Source of the DNA: Clostridiales bacterium
GTDB lineage: Bacteria; Bacillota; Clostridia; Lachnospirales; Lachnospiraceae
Direction: 5' to 3'
Length of the DNA: 53,604 nucleotides
Assembly: GCA_020860565.1 (NCBI GenBank)
Contig: JAJBUA010000028.1
Coordinates: 85,566-139,169, forward strand
Below are positions 1 through 9,551 of this stretch, piece by piece (position 1 is the first letter of the stretch; each line of letters opens with the position of its first letter). The position numbers were made by a program, and so were the translations under genes. The notes beneath the pieces were generated by a model. The model worked only from the letters and a program-made list of their open reading frames with translations, was not told the origin of the DNA and made no database searches.

Positions 1-465
1 GGCAAACTCCACTTCCCCCGCGTCAAACAGATCAACACAATACTTTCCAAAAATCAAAAATATCCGTTTCAGTTCTTCCGCGATTGCCTTCTGCTCATTT
101 CCGGAACCATACAAATATATCGTCTCTGCTCGCGCAATCAACCGACAGATCGGATCATAATCATGCTCCCGGAGCTCATCAATCATGTGATGATAGCTCT
201 CCGCGATCTCATTCATATTGAAAATCGTTTCTGCTTGTTTACTTTCCTCCGGTGTCAACAGCAATTTAAACTCAGCAAACGTATGAATGTCTAATTTTTT
301 CATGAAACGAACAAATGTCGTCCTTGAAATATGCAGATATTCGGAAAGCTGTGTACTGTTCATCGTTCTTACCAGCTGCTTATCCCGAAAAATGGAATTG
401 GCAATCTCTCTGTCATTTGCGGTCAATCGATCATAATTACGATTGATCCGTTCTTCCAGCCGCAA
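1..465 (-). CDS. MurR/RpiR family transcriptional regulator (partial, C-terminus outside window)
   Basis: The 155 visible codons read into the window edge in frame. The N-terminal HTH_6 domain (about residues 1-75) includes the recognition stretch SEYLHISRTTFVRFMKK. It is followed by the first strand and helix of a SIS sugar-phosphate-binding domain (AETIYLYGSGNEQKAIAEE). RpiR proteins sense phosphosugars and control their catabolic genes. The start is a TTG codon at 465, because an in-frame stop lies just upstream and no ATG is available before the conserved helix. The gene follows the GH1 6-phospho-beta-glucosidase by about 34 bases on the same strand, so it is probably cotranscribed and regulates beta-glucoside use. 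The TTG start and its weak ribosome binding site are the least certain points. Confidence 0.85.
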   Translation of the reverse strand, partial: MRLEERINRNYDRLTANDREIANSIFRDKQLVRTMNSTQLSEYLHISRTTFVRFMKKLDIHTFAEFKLLLTPEESKQAETIFNMNEIAESYHHMIDELREHDYDPICRLIARAETIYLYGSGNEQKAIAEELKRIFLIFGKYCVDLFDAGEVEFA

Positions 466-499
466 TATTCTTCACACTTTCTCTATACGTTTTCTCTCC

Positions 500-1984
<1,485 letters not shown>

Positions 1985-2099
1985 TTAATATTTTCTCTGA
2001 TGTTTCATTCTCAACACAACTCTGCCAAATGATGGGAACCAATTATTACTATAAAAATCCCCTTTATGGATAAAAAACAATACACTGCAATTTATAGAA

Positions 2100-2128
2100 A
2101 TCTTACCATAAATAATATGGCTTATCAA
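2100..2128 (-). promoter_or_regulatory. Sigma-A promoter for bglA-rpiR
   Basis: On the minus strand, TTGATA (2128-2123), a 17-base spacer and TAAGAT (2105-2100). The predicted leader is about 130 bases and AT-rich. No second promoter is evident between bglA and the RpiR gene. Confidence 0.6.
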
Positions 2129-2154
2129 TCATCAAAATGGAACACGACATAAAT

Positions 2155-2199
2155 TCAGAAAACAAATCAGAGAAGCGGCGCTTCCAAATGATTTTCTGA
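2155..2199. terminator. Nested inverted repeat after crp-like gene
   Basis: Outer arms TCAGAAAA and TTTTCTGA enclose CAAATCA/TGA arms and a small GAAGC/GCTTC stem. It lies between the minus-strand Crp gene end (2230) and the bglA promoter. It may be the Crp gene terminator or an operator upstream of the bglA promoter. No clean T-run follows, so the terminator role is uncertain. Confidence 0.4.
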
Positions 2200-2229
2200 C
2201 CGATCATGTCTATCCAAATCATGAATCCG

Positions 2230-2889
2230 CTATATCAACGTAAACCGATTCCTCTCAAACCGGATCAACCCCTCGTCCCGCATCTTACAAAGCTCCCTTG
2301 ACATCGCGCTCCGGTTCACGGAAAGAAAGTCCGCAAGCTCCTGCCGGTTAAACGGGATCGTAAAGGTCAGGCTGTTCTGACGTCCCGATTCTTCGGACAG
2401 ATAAGACATTAATTTTTCCCTCGTGGTACGGTTTGACAGATAACAGAGTTTCCGCATAAGCTTTCTGTTCTTCTGCGAAATGGCAAAAATCAGGTTCTGA
2501 ACGACCAGGGAATGAAATTTGCACGCAGAAGGACACGTTGTAATCACCTTTTGCGCGTTAAGGAAAATGACGGAACTGTCCGCGGCGGCAATCACGTTAT
2601 TCACCATCGCCCCGCTGTTCGGCGCAGCGTAAGCTTCCCCGAAGATTTCTCCCACTTCGACGATATTGATAAGATTACTGTTTCCCCAGTAGTCATCCCG
2701 TTGGATATGAATCTTTCCCTCCACCAGTACCATGATATCAGAAAGATACTCTCCCTGCCGGATCAACGTTTCGCCCTTTTGATAAGATTTAAGCGCTGCA
2801 CCCAGACATTCCAGCATGGATAGGATCTCTGCCTCACTTACTCCGCGAAATAATGATGTACGTTTCAGGACAGGAATATATTTTTTCAT
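2230..2889 (-). CDS. Crp/Fnr family transcriptional regulator
   Basis: 219 residues. The N-terminal cyclic-nucleotide-binding-like beta barrel (about 10-120; YQKGETLIRQGEYLSDIMVL) is followed by a dimerisation helix and a C-terminal winged HTH (NRQELADFLSVNRSAMSREL, about 178-197). No Fnr-type N-terminal cysteine cluster is visible. It is divergent from a 4Fe-4S ferredoxin-like gene, an arrangement seen for HcpR-type nitrosative or redox stress regulators of Clostridia. That assignment is inferred from context. The start is ATG 2889, with GGAG 6-7 bases upstream inside a repeated leader; the open frame continues upstream (CRQSKSGGMEIT) only because the leader happens to be open. Confidence 0.85.
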   Translation of the reverse strand: MKKYIPVLKRTSLFRGVSEAEILSMLECLGAALKSYQKGETLIRQGEYLSDIMVLVEGKIHIQRDDYWGNSNLINIVEVGEIFGEAYAAPNSGAMVNNVIAAADSSVIFLNAQKVITTCPSACKFHSLVVQNLIFAISQKNRKLMRKLCYLSNRTTREKLMSYLSEESGRQNSLTFTIPFNRQELADFLSVNRSAMSRELCKMRDEGLIRFERNRFTLI

Positions 2890-2946
2890 AGTAATCTCCA
2901 TTCCTCCGCTCTTTGATTGCCGGCACAAACAGCAATGCAAAAACTG
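2890..2946 (-). repeat. Leader-hairpin repeat, copy 1 (upstream of Crp gene)
   Basis: 5' leader sharing TTTGTGCCG, a loop, then AGCGGAGGAATGGAGATTA before ATG. It is the most divergent of four copies in the window (others at 15005-15072, 28404-28472, 53553-53604). Its stem is weaker, CCG/CGG only. It carries the GGAG ribosome binding site. Confidence 0.75.
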
Positions 2947-2964
2947 CTTTTCGATCTCCGGTTT

Positions 2965-2978
2965 GTTGCAAAAGCAAC
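2965..2978. promoter_or_regulatory. 14-bp palindrome, probable Crp/Fnr operator
   Basis: Perfect dyad GTTGC-AAAA-GCAAC. Its right half overlaps the first base of the -35 box of the plus-strand ferredoxin promoter. The geometry (five-base arms, four-base centre) fits Crp/Fnr-family operators, and its position between divergent genes suggests control by the adjacent regulator. Confidence 0.6.
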
Positions 2979-3006
2979 TGACATATCTTCTTCATTCTAT
3001 TATAAT
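2978..3006 (+). promoter_or_regulatory. Sigma-A promoter for ferredoxin-like gene
   Basis: CTGACA (2978-2983), a 17-base spacer, then a perfect TATAAT (3001-3006). Transcription would begin near 3013, giving a leader of about 90 bases. Confidence 0.75.
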
Positions 3007-3104
3007 ACAGGCAGCAAGTCAATCATCACGGAAAACGGATGACATCTGCTTTTCCTGACTTCATTCCGACAACACCAACCATGAGAACGAAAGGAGTTCC
3101 CACT

Positions 3105-3809
3105 ATGATCCGTAAAATCATCAAAATTAACGAAGATAAATGCAACGGCTGCGGCGCCTGTGCCGCTGCCTGCCTCGAGGGCGCCATTGAAATGATCAAC
3201 GGCAAGGCCCGGCTCACCCGCGAGAATTATTGTGACGGACTGGGAGACTGCCTGCCCGCCTGCCCCGCAGGCGCCATCACATTTGAAGAAAGAGAAGCCC
3301 CTGCCTACGATGAGTCGGCTGTGCTGGCCGCAAAGAAGAAAGAAGGTTCCTCGGTTCTCTCCAGCGGCTGTCCCGGTACCCAGTCGAGATCCATTCAACG
3401 AGAGGATTCGGATCACGCCAATTCAGGCACAGAAAGTCCGGTCAAAAGTCATCTCTCCCAATGGCCGGTACAGATTAAGCTCGTACCTGTCCATGCCCCT
3501 TATTTTGATGGCGCGGACCTACTCGTAGCCGCCGACTGTACCGCTTATGCCTACGGAGATTTTCACCGTGACTTTATCAAGAAGCGCATTACTCTCATCG
3601 GCTGCCCGAAGCTGGATGAAGGAGACTATGCCGAAAAACTGGCCGCGATTATCTCCGGCAATGAGATCCGCAGTATCACTGTCGTCCGCATGGAAGTTCC
3701 CTGCTGCGGCGGCATTGAAAACGCGGTTAAAAGAGCGCTGCAGGCAAGCGGCAAAATGATTCCCTGGCAGGTAATTACCATTTCGATTGATGGAAAAATT
3801 ATGGATTAA
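3105..3809 (+). CDS. 4Fe-4S ferredoxin-like protein (FrdX-type)
   Basis: 234 residues. The N-terminal ferredoxin domain has a CNGCGACAAAC cluster motif (Cys 13, 16, 19, 23) and a second Cys group, CDGLGDCLPAC (about 43-53). A variable Ser-rich linker (about 90-120) follows, then a conserved C-terminal domain with SQWPVQIKLVP, AADCTAYAY, LIGCPKLD and a late VPCCGG. The extra cysteines suggest further metal or redox sites. Proteins of this layout are often next to Hcp/HcpR loci in Clostridia and are thought to be electron carriers; the electron partner here is not visible. The start is ATG 3105, with AAAGGAG 8 bases upstream; an ATG 66 bases earlier has no ribosome binding site. Confidence 0.8.
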   Translation: MIRKIIKINEDKCNGCGACAAACLEGAIEMINGKARLTRENYCDGLGDCLPACPAGAITFEEREAPAYDESAVLAAKKKEGSSVLSSGCPGTQSRSIQREDSDHANSGTESPVKSHLSQWPVQIKLVPVHAPYFDGADLLVAADCTAYAYGDFHRDFIKKRITLIGCPKLDEGDYAEKLAAIISGNEIRSITVVRMEVPCCGGIENAVKRALQASGKMIPWQVITISIDGKIMD

Positions 3810-3952
3810 AAATATTGATGGCGCAGATGAAAAGGCGGTCATGGATTTCCCCGACCGCCCGATTCTCGATTTTCCTGATTCTCCATTATTACCACCCATA
3901 AACGTATTCCTGTAAATCCGCATTGTGTCCGACAAAGGAAACGGCAACCGTT

Positions 3953-4126
3953 TTATATGCAAAACGCAGCATACAGCGGCACAGTCTTTTTCCCATCCTC
4001 AAAACCAAAATTTTTCGTTGATAATTTGATCGCGTATGCCGGTTTATAGGTTTCCATATACACTTTCAGACTTTTCGCCTTGGTATTATCCGCTGACTTC
4101 ACTTCTATCGGGATGATCTGCCCGGC
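3953..4126 (-). pseudogene. Remnant: C-terminal end of DUF4143 ATP-binding protein
   Basis: About 57 codons ending in a stop at 3953-3955. The peptide reads GQIIPIEVKSADNTKAKSL, then a KLSTKNFGF motif and VPLYAAFCI. This is the typical C-terminal end of AAA ATPases with a DUF4143 domain, whose IEVKS resembles a nuclease-like core. The AAA part and the start are missing. The reading breaks at about 4120, where an oppositely oriented HicB fragment begins, so this is a deletion scar. Confidence 0.7.
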
Positions 4127-4444
4127 TGCATGACAGAAGGTCGGAACCTGACTGAAACAATTGAGATGGGTACAGATGCCGCCAGCGGCTGGATTTTGGA
4201 CGAAATGGAGGACGGGAATACCTATCCCGCCCCCAGTGATTATAAAGCTGTCCCCTGCCCGGAAGGAAGCTTTGTCAATCTTCTTGTCTTAGATATAGAC
4301 ACCTACGCTGAAAAATATGGTTCGAAATTCATGCGTAAAAATATTACGATTCCCGCATGGCTCAATACTTACAGAGGAAAGAATCATATTAATTTTTCCA
4401 AGGTTCTTCAAGATGCCCTTGTAGCAGTTGCTCAGAAAAAATAA
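4115..4444 (+). pseudogene. Remnant: 5'-truncated HicB-type antitoxin
   Basis: Reads DLPGCMTEGRNLTETIEMG, then WILDEMEDGN, PAPSD and a C-terminal ITIPAWLN/NINFSKVLQDAL-type DNA-binding helix region. This is the HicB fold from its DLPGC strand to the ribbon-helix-helix C-terminus. The first 20-25 residues are missing (an in-frame stop lies just upstream) and no hicA toxin is nearby. An ATG at 4130 could start a 104-residue protein, but no ribosome binding site is visible. It joins head-to-head with the DUF4143 tail through a roughly 10-base stretch that reads sensibly on both strands. Confidence 0.7.
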
Positions 4445-4455
4445 TACAATTGTCT

Positions 4456-5430
4456 CTAAAACACCGGCAGCACAGCGCCATTATAATAATCCGTGATAAA
4501 TTTACTCACCTTCTCTGTCAGGATTGCCTCAACCAGCGCCTGTGTTTTCGCACTGTCTTCCTCACCCTCGCGGACCGCGATGATGTTGGCATAGGTGACG
4601 GCGGCCTCGGACTCCGCGGACTCCGTAGCGATGGGATCGCTCAGTCCCGCCTCTGCCGCGTAATTTCCATTGATGACTGCGATGTCCACATCTGCGATCG
4701 CACGCGGGATCTGTGCGGCCTCCAGTTCTGTGATGTTCAGCTTCAGCGGATTATCCACAATATCAAGTACTGTTGCCTGCAGACCGGCGCTCTCACTCAG
4801 CGTGATCAGTCCGTTTGCTTCCAGAAGCAGCAGCGCCCGCGCCTCATTGGTCGTATCATTGGGCACTGCCACGGACGCGTCCTCTGCGAGTTCCTCCAGA
4901 CTGGCTGTCTTTCCCGCATAAATGCTCATCGGTTCAAAATGCACCGCTGCCGCGCTCACGATATGGGTTCCCTTCTCCTGATTAAAGTTCTCCAGATAAG
5001 GCAGATGCTGGAAGTAATTTGCGTCCAGTTCTCCGTCTTCCAGAGCTGTATTCGGGAGAACGTAATCATTATACTCCACGACCTGCAGCTCATATCCCGC
5101 CTCAGCAAGATCATCGGCAATGTAGTTCAGAATCTCCGCGTGCGGCGTCACGCTGGCCCCTACAACCAGCGGCTCAAGCTCACCGTCTCCTTCCGCAGCC
5201 CCGTTTTCTGTGACCTCCGTCTCAGCACTCTCAGTACCCTCTGCTCCGGTTTCCTCTGCGTTTTCATCCGCACTGGTATCTCCCGCCTCCGCAGCTCCAA
5301 CTGTCTCCGCAGCTGCATTTCCTGACGTTTCCTCCGCCGCAGTCGTCTCTGTCGAACCGGTGCCGCAGCCTGCCAGAAGCGCCGCGCTCAAAGTACCTGC
5401 CAGCAATACACTCAACCATCTTTTTTTCAT
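4456..5430 (-). CDS. metQ: Methionine ABC transporter substrate-binding lipoprotein
   Basis: 324 residues of the NlpA/MetQ family. A signal peptide ends in the lipobox LLAGC (about residues 18-22). It is followed by an unusually long acidic Ala/Glu/Thr linker (about 25-80), which would hold the binding domain away from the membrane. The mature domain begins LVVGASVTPHAEIL and includes YNDYVLPNTAL, VPNDTTNEARALLLLEANGLI and a C-terminal VSKFITDYYNGAVLPVF. It is the last gene of a metN-metI-metQ operon. The family binds methionine (L or D); the sequence alone does not fix the ligand. Confidence 0.92.
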   Translation of the reverse strand: MKKRWLSVLLAGTLSAALLAGCGTGSTETTAAEETSGNAAAETVGAAEAGDTSADENAEETGAEGTESAETEVTENGAAEGDGELEPLVVGASVTPHAEILNYIADDLAEAGYELQVVEYNDYVLPNTALEDGELDANYFQHLPYLENFNQEKGTHIVSAAAVHFEPMSIYAGKTASLEELAEDASVAVPNDTTNEARALLLLEANGLITLSESAGLQATVLDIVDNPLKLNITELEAAQIPRAIADVDIAVINGNYAAEAGLSDPIATESAESEAAVTYANIIAVREGEEDSAKTQALVEAILTEKVSKFITDYYNGAVLPVF

Positions 5431-5474
5431 AACCTTTTTCCTCTCTTTTCCCTTTATTTTGCTTTCTCGATTCT

Positions 5475-6137
5475 TTATTCATGGATTCTTTTATCGATTT
5501 TCCTCACCAGCCGCGCTCCGGCCTCCTGAAAGAGCTGCACGATCGCAACCAGCAGCGCCACTGTAATCAGCATCGTCTCGCCGTCGTAACGATAATAGCC
5601 ATAATTAATGGCGATCGCACCCAGTCCGCCGCCCCCGACGAAGCCCGCCATGGCGGAGTATCCCAGGATCGTCGCGATGGATATCGTCGCACCCACCAGC
5701 AGCGACGGCTTTGCCTCCGGGATCAGCACCTTGTAAATGATCTGCAGCGGAGAAGACCCCATCGCCTGCGCCGCCTCGATCACGCCGGCATCAACCTCCT
5801 TGAGCGAAGACTCTGCCATGCGCGCCACATAAGGCGCCGCCGCGACCACCAGCGGTACAATCGTGGCCCGCGAGCCGATCGTTGTTCCTGCGATCAGTCT
5901 CGTAAGCGGCAGGATTGCCACCAACAGGATCAGAAACGGAACCGACCGCACCAGATTGATCGCTACTCCCGTCACCGTATGGACCAGCCGATTTCTGCAG
6001 ATTCCATTCTCATCTGTGACGTAGACCGCCACACCAAGCGGGATCCCGATCACATACGCGATCAGCGTGGAAACCAGTGTCATATAGAGACTTTCCACAA
6101 TCCCGGTCCATAAAAGCTGTATCATGCTCTGACTCAC
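5475..6137 (-). CDS. metI: Methionine ABC transporter permease
   Basis: 220 residues with about five membrane segments and the EAA-type loop EVDAGVIEAAQAMGSSPLQI (about 125-144) that contacts the ATPase. Conserved MetI features are GATISIATILGYSAMAGFVGGGGLG and the C-terminal YYRYDGETM. It starts at a GTG that overlaps the metN stop (GTGA), so translation is coupled. Expected to work with MetN and MetQ in the plasma membrane. Confidence 0.93.
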   Translation of the reverse strand: MSQSMIQLLWTGIVESLYMTLVSTLIAYVIGIPLGVAVYVTDENGICRNRLVHTVTGVAINLVRSVPFLILLVAILPLTRLIAGTTIGSRATIVPLVVAAAPYVARMAESSLKEVDAGVIEAAQAMGSSPLQIIYKVLIPEAKPSLLVGATISIATILGYSAMAGFVGGGGLGAIAINYGYYRYDGETMLITVALLVAIVQLFQEAGARLVRKIDKRIHE

Positions 6138-6913
6138 AGTTCTCCGCCTCCTCTCTCACCGCCCAGATCGGAACGGATCAGCTTTTTCGCCGTATCGGAT
6201 CTGGGATTGGCAAAGATATCCCGCGTTGCACCGATCTCAGCCACCTCACCGTGATTCATCACGGCAATCCGGTCACAGATCTGCTGTGCCACCCGCATCT
6301 CATGTGTAATTACGACGATCGTGACGCCGCGGCTCTCATGGATCCGTTTCAACAACTCGAGAATGGATCTCGTGGTGATCGGATCCAGCGCGCTGGTCGC
6401 TTCATCGCAAAGCAATACCTCCGGATCCGTCGCCAGCGCTCTCGCGATAGCCACACGCTGCTTCTGCCCACCGGAGAGCTGCGAAGGCCAGGCGTCCGCC
6501 TTGTCCGTCAGATCTACCAGTTCCAGCAGTTCATCAATCCGTCTCTTTCTGTCTGCCCACTTTACACCGGCGATCTCCAGCGGATAACAGATATTGCCCT
6601 TTACATCCCGCTGCTCCAGCAGATTAAACTGCTGAAAGATCATCCCCATCTTCTGTCTGATCTCCCGCAGTGTCTTGGGGCTCACTTCACAGAGGTTCGT
6701 ATCACGGAAAAATACCTTTCCCTCCGTGGGACGTTCCAGAAGGTTGATACACCGCACCAGCGTCGATTTTCCTGCTCCGGAAAAACCGATGATGCCGAAG
6801 ATTTCTCCCTTCCGAATCTCCAGACTAACGTCGTTCACCGCGTGTACATCCAGATTTTTACTGTGAAAATGTTTACTCACATGTTCAAAACGAATCATCG
6901 TTTCCTGTTCCAT
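6134..6913 (-). CDS. metN: Methionine ABC transporter ATPase (short form)
   Basis: 259 residues. Walker A GFSGAGKSTL, a Q-loop FQQFNLL, signature LSGGQKQRVAIARAL, Walker B VLLCDEATSAL and the H-loop VITHE are all present. The start is ATG 6913, with GGAGGTGAGAGC upstream; longer upstream frames lack a ribosome binding site. Typical MetN proteins are about 340 residues, with a C-terminal NIL domain that binds methionine and inhibits transport; this one stops soon after the ABC domain. No SAM riboswitch or T-box is recognisable in the 260 bases upstream, which contain only a short TATTGT-AAG-ACAATA dyad at 7015-7029. Confidence 0.92.
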   Translation of the reverse strand: MEQETMIRFEHVSKHFHSKNLDVHAVNDVSLEIRKGEIFGIIGFSGAGKSTLVRCINLLERPTEGKVFFRDTNLCEVSPKTLREIRQKMGMIFQQFNLLEQRDVKGNICYPLEIAGVKWADRKRRIDELLELVDLTDKADAWPSQLSGGQKQRVAIARALATDPEVLLCDEATSALDPITTRSILELLKRIHESRGVTIVVITHEMRVAQQICDRIAVMNHGEVAEIGATRDIFANPRSDTAKKLIRSDLGGERGGGEL

Positions 6914-7174
6914 GCTCTCACCTCCCTGCGCCATGTCCCTTACCTTACCATGACGCGCGGATTTCGTCCAATACACAAATATATGAACTGGTTATCAGAA
7001 TTTTCTATGACCAGTATTGTAAGACAATAATTCTCAGTAACAGGTGCAATCCCTGCATTTTCTGTGTTATAATTCATTTTAAGATCAAACGAAGACTTCA
7101 CATTTGCAACCAAAAACGATTGCAATGCAAGAATGCAGCTAATCATAATTGTTAACAGAACATGAGGTAAAAAA

Positions 7175-7855
7175 ATGGGATTTAATGAACGGGTACATGC
7201 CTACATTGCGGCAAAATATTATGTACATCTGACAGAAACTTTCGGCGAGCGGGGGCGTCAGGCTTTCATCCACGCGACCCAGTATTATGGAATGCAGAGA
7301 GGTCGCCGGATGGCGCAGCGGGCGATCCGGGACGGCGAGGAATTAACTCAGTCTACCTATAATTATTATGGGGAATGGGTAAATACCGAAGAAATCATCA
7401 AAGAAGGGAGCGCGAATCAGTCCGAACCCACGCCGGAAGGCACACGCAAAGTCACCCGCTGTCCCTGGCACACACAGTTTAAAGAGATGGGACTCTTGGA
7501 TGCCGGAGCCGAATACTGCCGTTATCTGGACAGTGCGATCTCCAGAGGCTTCAACCCCAGTCTCGGCTATGAAGTGACTCAGACACTCCACACCAGCGAC
7601 TATTGCATTCACCGGCTTGCCTCCGGGGATATTTTCGCGGGACGAGAACGCGGGAAAAATCCGGCCGGCCTCCGGAGTTTCGAATACCACTGCGCACACT
7701 CCTACTGGGCTTACAATGAGGTAACGGCCGCGATCTTTCAGGCCGAAGGGGAAGCGCTGAATGTGCAGGTATTAAAAGATATCGCTGATGATTATGGCAA
7801 AGAAATGGCGGACATCATCTGGTCTTACCGCGATACTAATTTTAATGTCGCTTAA
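7175..7855 (+). CDS. L-2-amino-thiazoline-4-carboxylic acid hydrolase-like protein
   Basis: 226 residues resembling the ATC-hydrolase family, whose founding Pseudomonas member opens the thiazoline ring on the way to cysteine. Supporting features are RCPWHTQFKEMG, the AGAEYCRYLDSAI segment and TLHTSDYCIHR, with conserved Cys and His. In anaerobes this family is widespread and its substrate is usually unknown. The start ATG has GAGGT seven bases upstream. No signal peptide or membrane segment is visible. It stands alone on the plus strand, between metN (divergent) and the TerB operon, which has its own promoter. A candidate -10 TATAAT lies near 7070, with a weak -35. Confidence 0.7.
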   Translation: MGFNERVHAYIAAKYYVHLTETFGERGRQAFIHATQYYGMQRGRRMAQRAIRDGEELTQSTYNYYGEWVNTEEIIKEGSANQSEPTPEGTRKVTRCPWHTQFKEMGLLDAGAEYCRYLDSAISRGFNPSLGYEVTQTLHTSDYCIHRLASGDIFAGRERGKNPAGLRSFEYHCAHSYWAYNEVTAAIFQAEGEALNVQVLKDIADDYGKEMADIIWSYRDTNFNVA

Positions 7856-7858
7856 ATC

Positions 7859-7887
7859 TTGATTATTCCTGCCCGCTTGATTATACT
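7859..7887 (+). promoter_or_regulatory. Sigma-A promoter of the TerB-ATPase-helicase operon
   Basis: TTGATT (7859-7864), an exact 17-base spacer and TATACT (7882-7887), starting right after the stop of the preceding gene. It makes the three downstream genes an independent transcription unit with a leader of about 35 bases and no strong ribosome binding site before ATG 7929. Confidence 0.75.
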
Positions 7888-7928
7888 TAAATTCAACAAT
7901 AAGTTCGCAATACGGTACCTATTATATT

Positions 7929-9551
7929 ATGAAACGACTGACTAACTTTTTAAAGGGCACGCTCGGCTTCCTCGAAGATCTGCTTGATGATAATTTTGAA
8001 AACGGCGATTTCGAAAACGACGATGTTGAGAATGATGATTTCGGGTATGACAACCCGGAGCCGTTCTACGAGGATGAACCCATTTTCTTTCCCCCGGAGC
8101 GCAGAAACAATCTGACGCCAAAGGAATACCGCCATATGCGGGATCTGGCTTTTCAGACGCCGTTTAACCGCAACAATGACGCCAAGATCTTTTACCTGCA
8201 GGCCCGGTACATGGAACAATTTGAAGATAACTGTCCTTATGACGGCGAAGTTCTTCATTATTATCCCACTTATCAGGATATGACCACACCCGAGCTGCGG
8301 GGATATTTTACGTGGCGCACCCGGCTGCGCCATGGGCAGCTCGAAAAGACTTCGCTGTCCTATGCCTACCTCTATATCTATGAACTTTTGCATCAGATCG
8401 GCGTGAAGGACAAAGAAGAAGGGCTGGAAAAGCTCATCTGGTTTTATGAGCAGTATGGCGCTCTGGACGCCCAGATCCAACGTTATGCCGGACAATGGAT
8501 TGTCGATTATGCCATTTATTATAATCTGCCGCCGGAACGTATCCGGGCTTACACAAATGCAGACTTTGACGAGGCTATGGATGCCATACGGCGCTGCGAG
8601 ACCGTTGGCGATGAAGTCCTGTTTCCATCGATCATGCGGCTCTCCTCGTATCGTCTCGACAAATCCCGGGCCTACAAGCTGCATCCGGCCGAACTGGCAC
8701 AGGTTATCTGTGAAGCTTATCGCAAACTCAATGCCCGCTACGCGAAACGTTACCAGCGTCCCTACACAGAAAAGCTTTACGGACGCAAGATGAAAACCTG
8801 GTATCAGCCTTTCCGTTCGGCGGTATTTTTTAATTATGTCAAGCAGGAAAACCATGAGTATTGGCTCAGCCCCATGCAGTGTTACCGGTGTGAACAGAAT
8901 CAATGGAGCGTAGAACGTGCTTATCTCTCCCCTCAGCGGAACCGGGATCTGGGTGTATTTGTCCGTGCGGCTGACCGGCTGGTAAGGGAGGCTTATGACA
9001 TACGTCCGGTCCTCAAAGCCGGTAATGAAACCAAAACCATGATACGCCTGATCGAGGACGCCATCGCGGAACAAAAAAAGGCCGCCGTACCCGTCATCGA
9101 ATTTGATCTGCGCCAGCTGAACCGGATTCGCAAAAGTTCGGAAACGATTGGCCAAAAACTGATGACAGAGGAAGAGCGCTATCCCGATGGAAACCAATCT
9201 TCGGCAGCGACGGACAGGGCAGCACTTTCTGTCGACCAGCAGAAGAAACCGGCTGTTGATCCTGCAATTTCTGCGCGCTCAATAACCGGAACTGGGGTTT
9301 CGCCTGTCGAATCCACATCCGGCGGCTGCCCCCTCTCCGGCGATGAACTGCGTTTCATGCAGATCCTGCTATACGGCGGAGACCTGCAGAGCTTCCTGTC
9401 GGCAAAGCACCTCATGGCCTCCGTACTGGCCGAGGCTGTCAACGAACAGCTCTATGACGAATTCGCCGATACCGTGATTGAATTTAATGAAAATACGCCT
9501 GTAATCATAGATGATTATCGGGATGACCTGAAAGGAATGATACCAAGTTGA
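7929..9551 (+). CDS. TerB_N / TerB_C domain protein
   Basis: 540 residues. An amphipathic N-terminal stretch (1-19) is followed by an acidic tract made of three five-residue repeats (23-37: FENGD, FENDD, VENDD). A TerB_N-like domain (about 85-300) contains YYPTYQDM, LRGYFTWRTRLRHG and SYAYLYIYELLHQIGV. A low-complexity linker covers about 405-465. The C-terminal TerB_C-like domain has AEAVNEQLYDEFADTVIEF and VIIDDYRDDLKGMI. TerB-family domains belong to tellurite/phage-resistance and stress systems and are thought to bind metal or link membrane and DNA functions. No catalytic motif is visible, so it is probably a scaffold or sensor. It is the first gene of a tight operon with a DUF2791 ATPase and an SF2 helicase. 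No Shine-Dalgarno sequence is obvious; an in-frame stop upstream rules out a longer start. Confidence 0.85.
   Translation: MKRLTNFLKGTLGFLEDLLDDNFENGDFENDDVENDDFGYDNPEPFYEDEPIFFPPERRNNLTPKEYRHMRDLAFQTPFNRNNDAKIFYLQARYMEQFEDNCPYDGEVLHYYPTYQDMTTPELRGYFTWRTRLRHGQLEKTSLSYAYLYIYELLHQIGVKDKEEGLEKLIWFYEQYGALDAQIQRYAGQWIVDYAIYYNLPPERIRAYTNADFDEAMDAIRRCETVGDEVLFPSIMRLSSYRLDKSRAYKLHPAELAQVICEAYRKLNARYAKRYQRPYTEKLYGRKMKTWYQPFRSAVFFNYVKQENHEYWLSPMQCYRCEQNQWSVERAYLSPQRNRDLGVFVRAADRLVREAYDIRPVLKAGNETKTMIRLIEDAIAEQKKAAVPVIEFDLRQLNRIRKSSETIGQKLMTEEERYPDGNQSSAATDRAALSVDQQKKPAVDPAISARSITGTGVSPVESTSGGCPLSGDELRFMQILLYGGDLQSFLSAKHLMASVLAEAVNEQLYDEFADTVIEFNENTPVIIDDYRDDLKGMIPS

Noticed and set aside
2890-2940. Longer protein starts through the leader repeats (CRQSKSGGMEI-type N-termini)
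   Set aside because: The same residues precede four unrelated proteins, and the ribosome binding site lies between them and the family start.
6914-7174. SAM riboswitch or T-box upstream of metNIQ
   Set aside because: No conserved core or terminator/antiterminator pairs could be recognised.
7950-9197. 415-codon open frame on the minus strand under the TerB gene
   Set aside because: Antisense shadow: no ribosome binding site, no recognisable domain, and it follows the codon pattern of the plus-strand gene.
7929-9551. Classical tellurite-resistance ter cluster
   Set aside because: No TerC, TerD, TerE or TerZ genes; only TerB-related domains.
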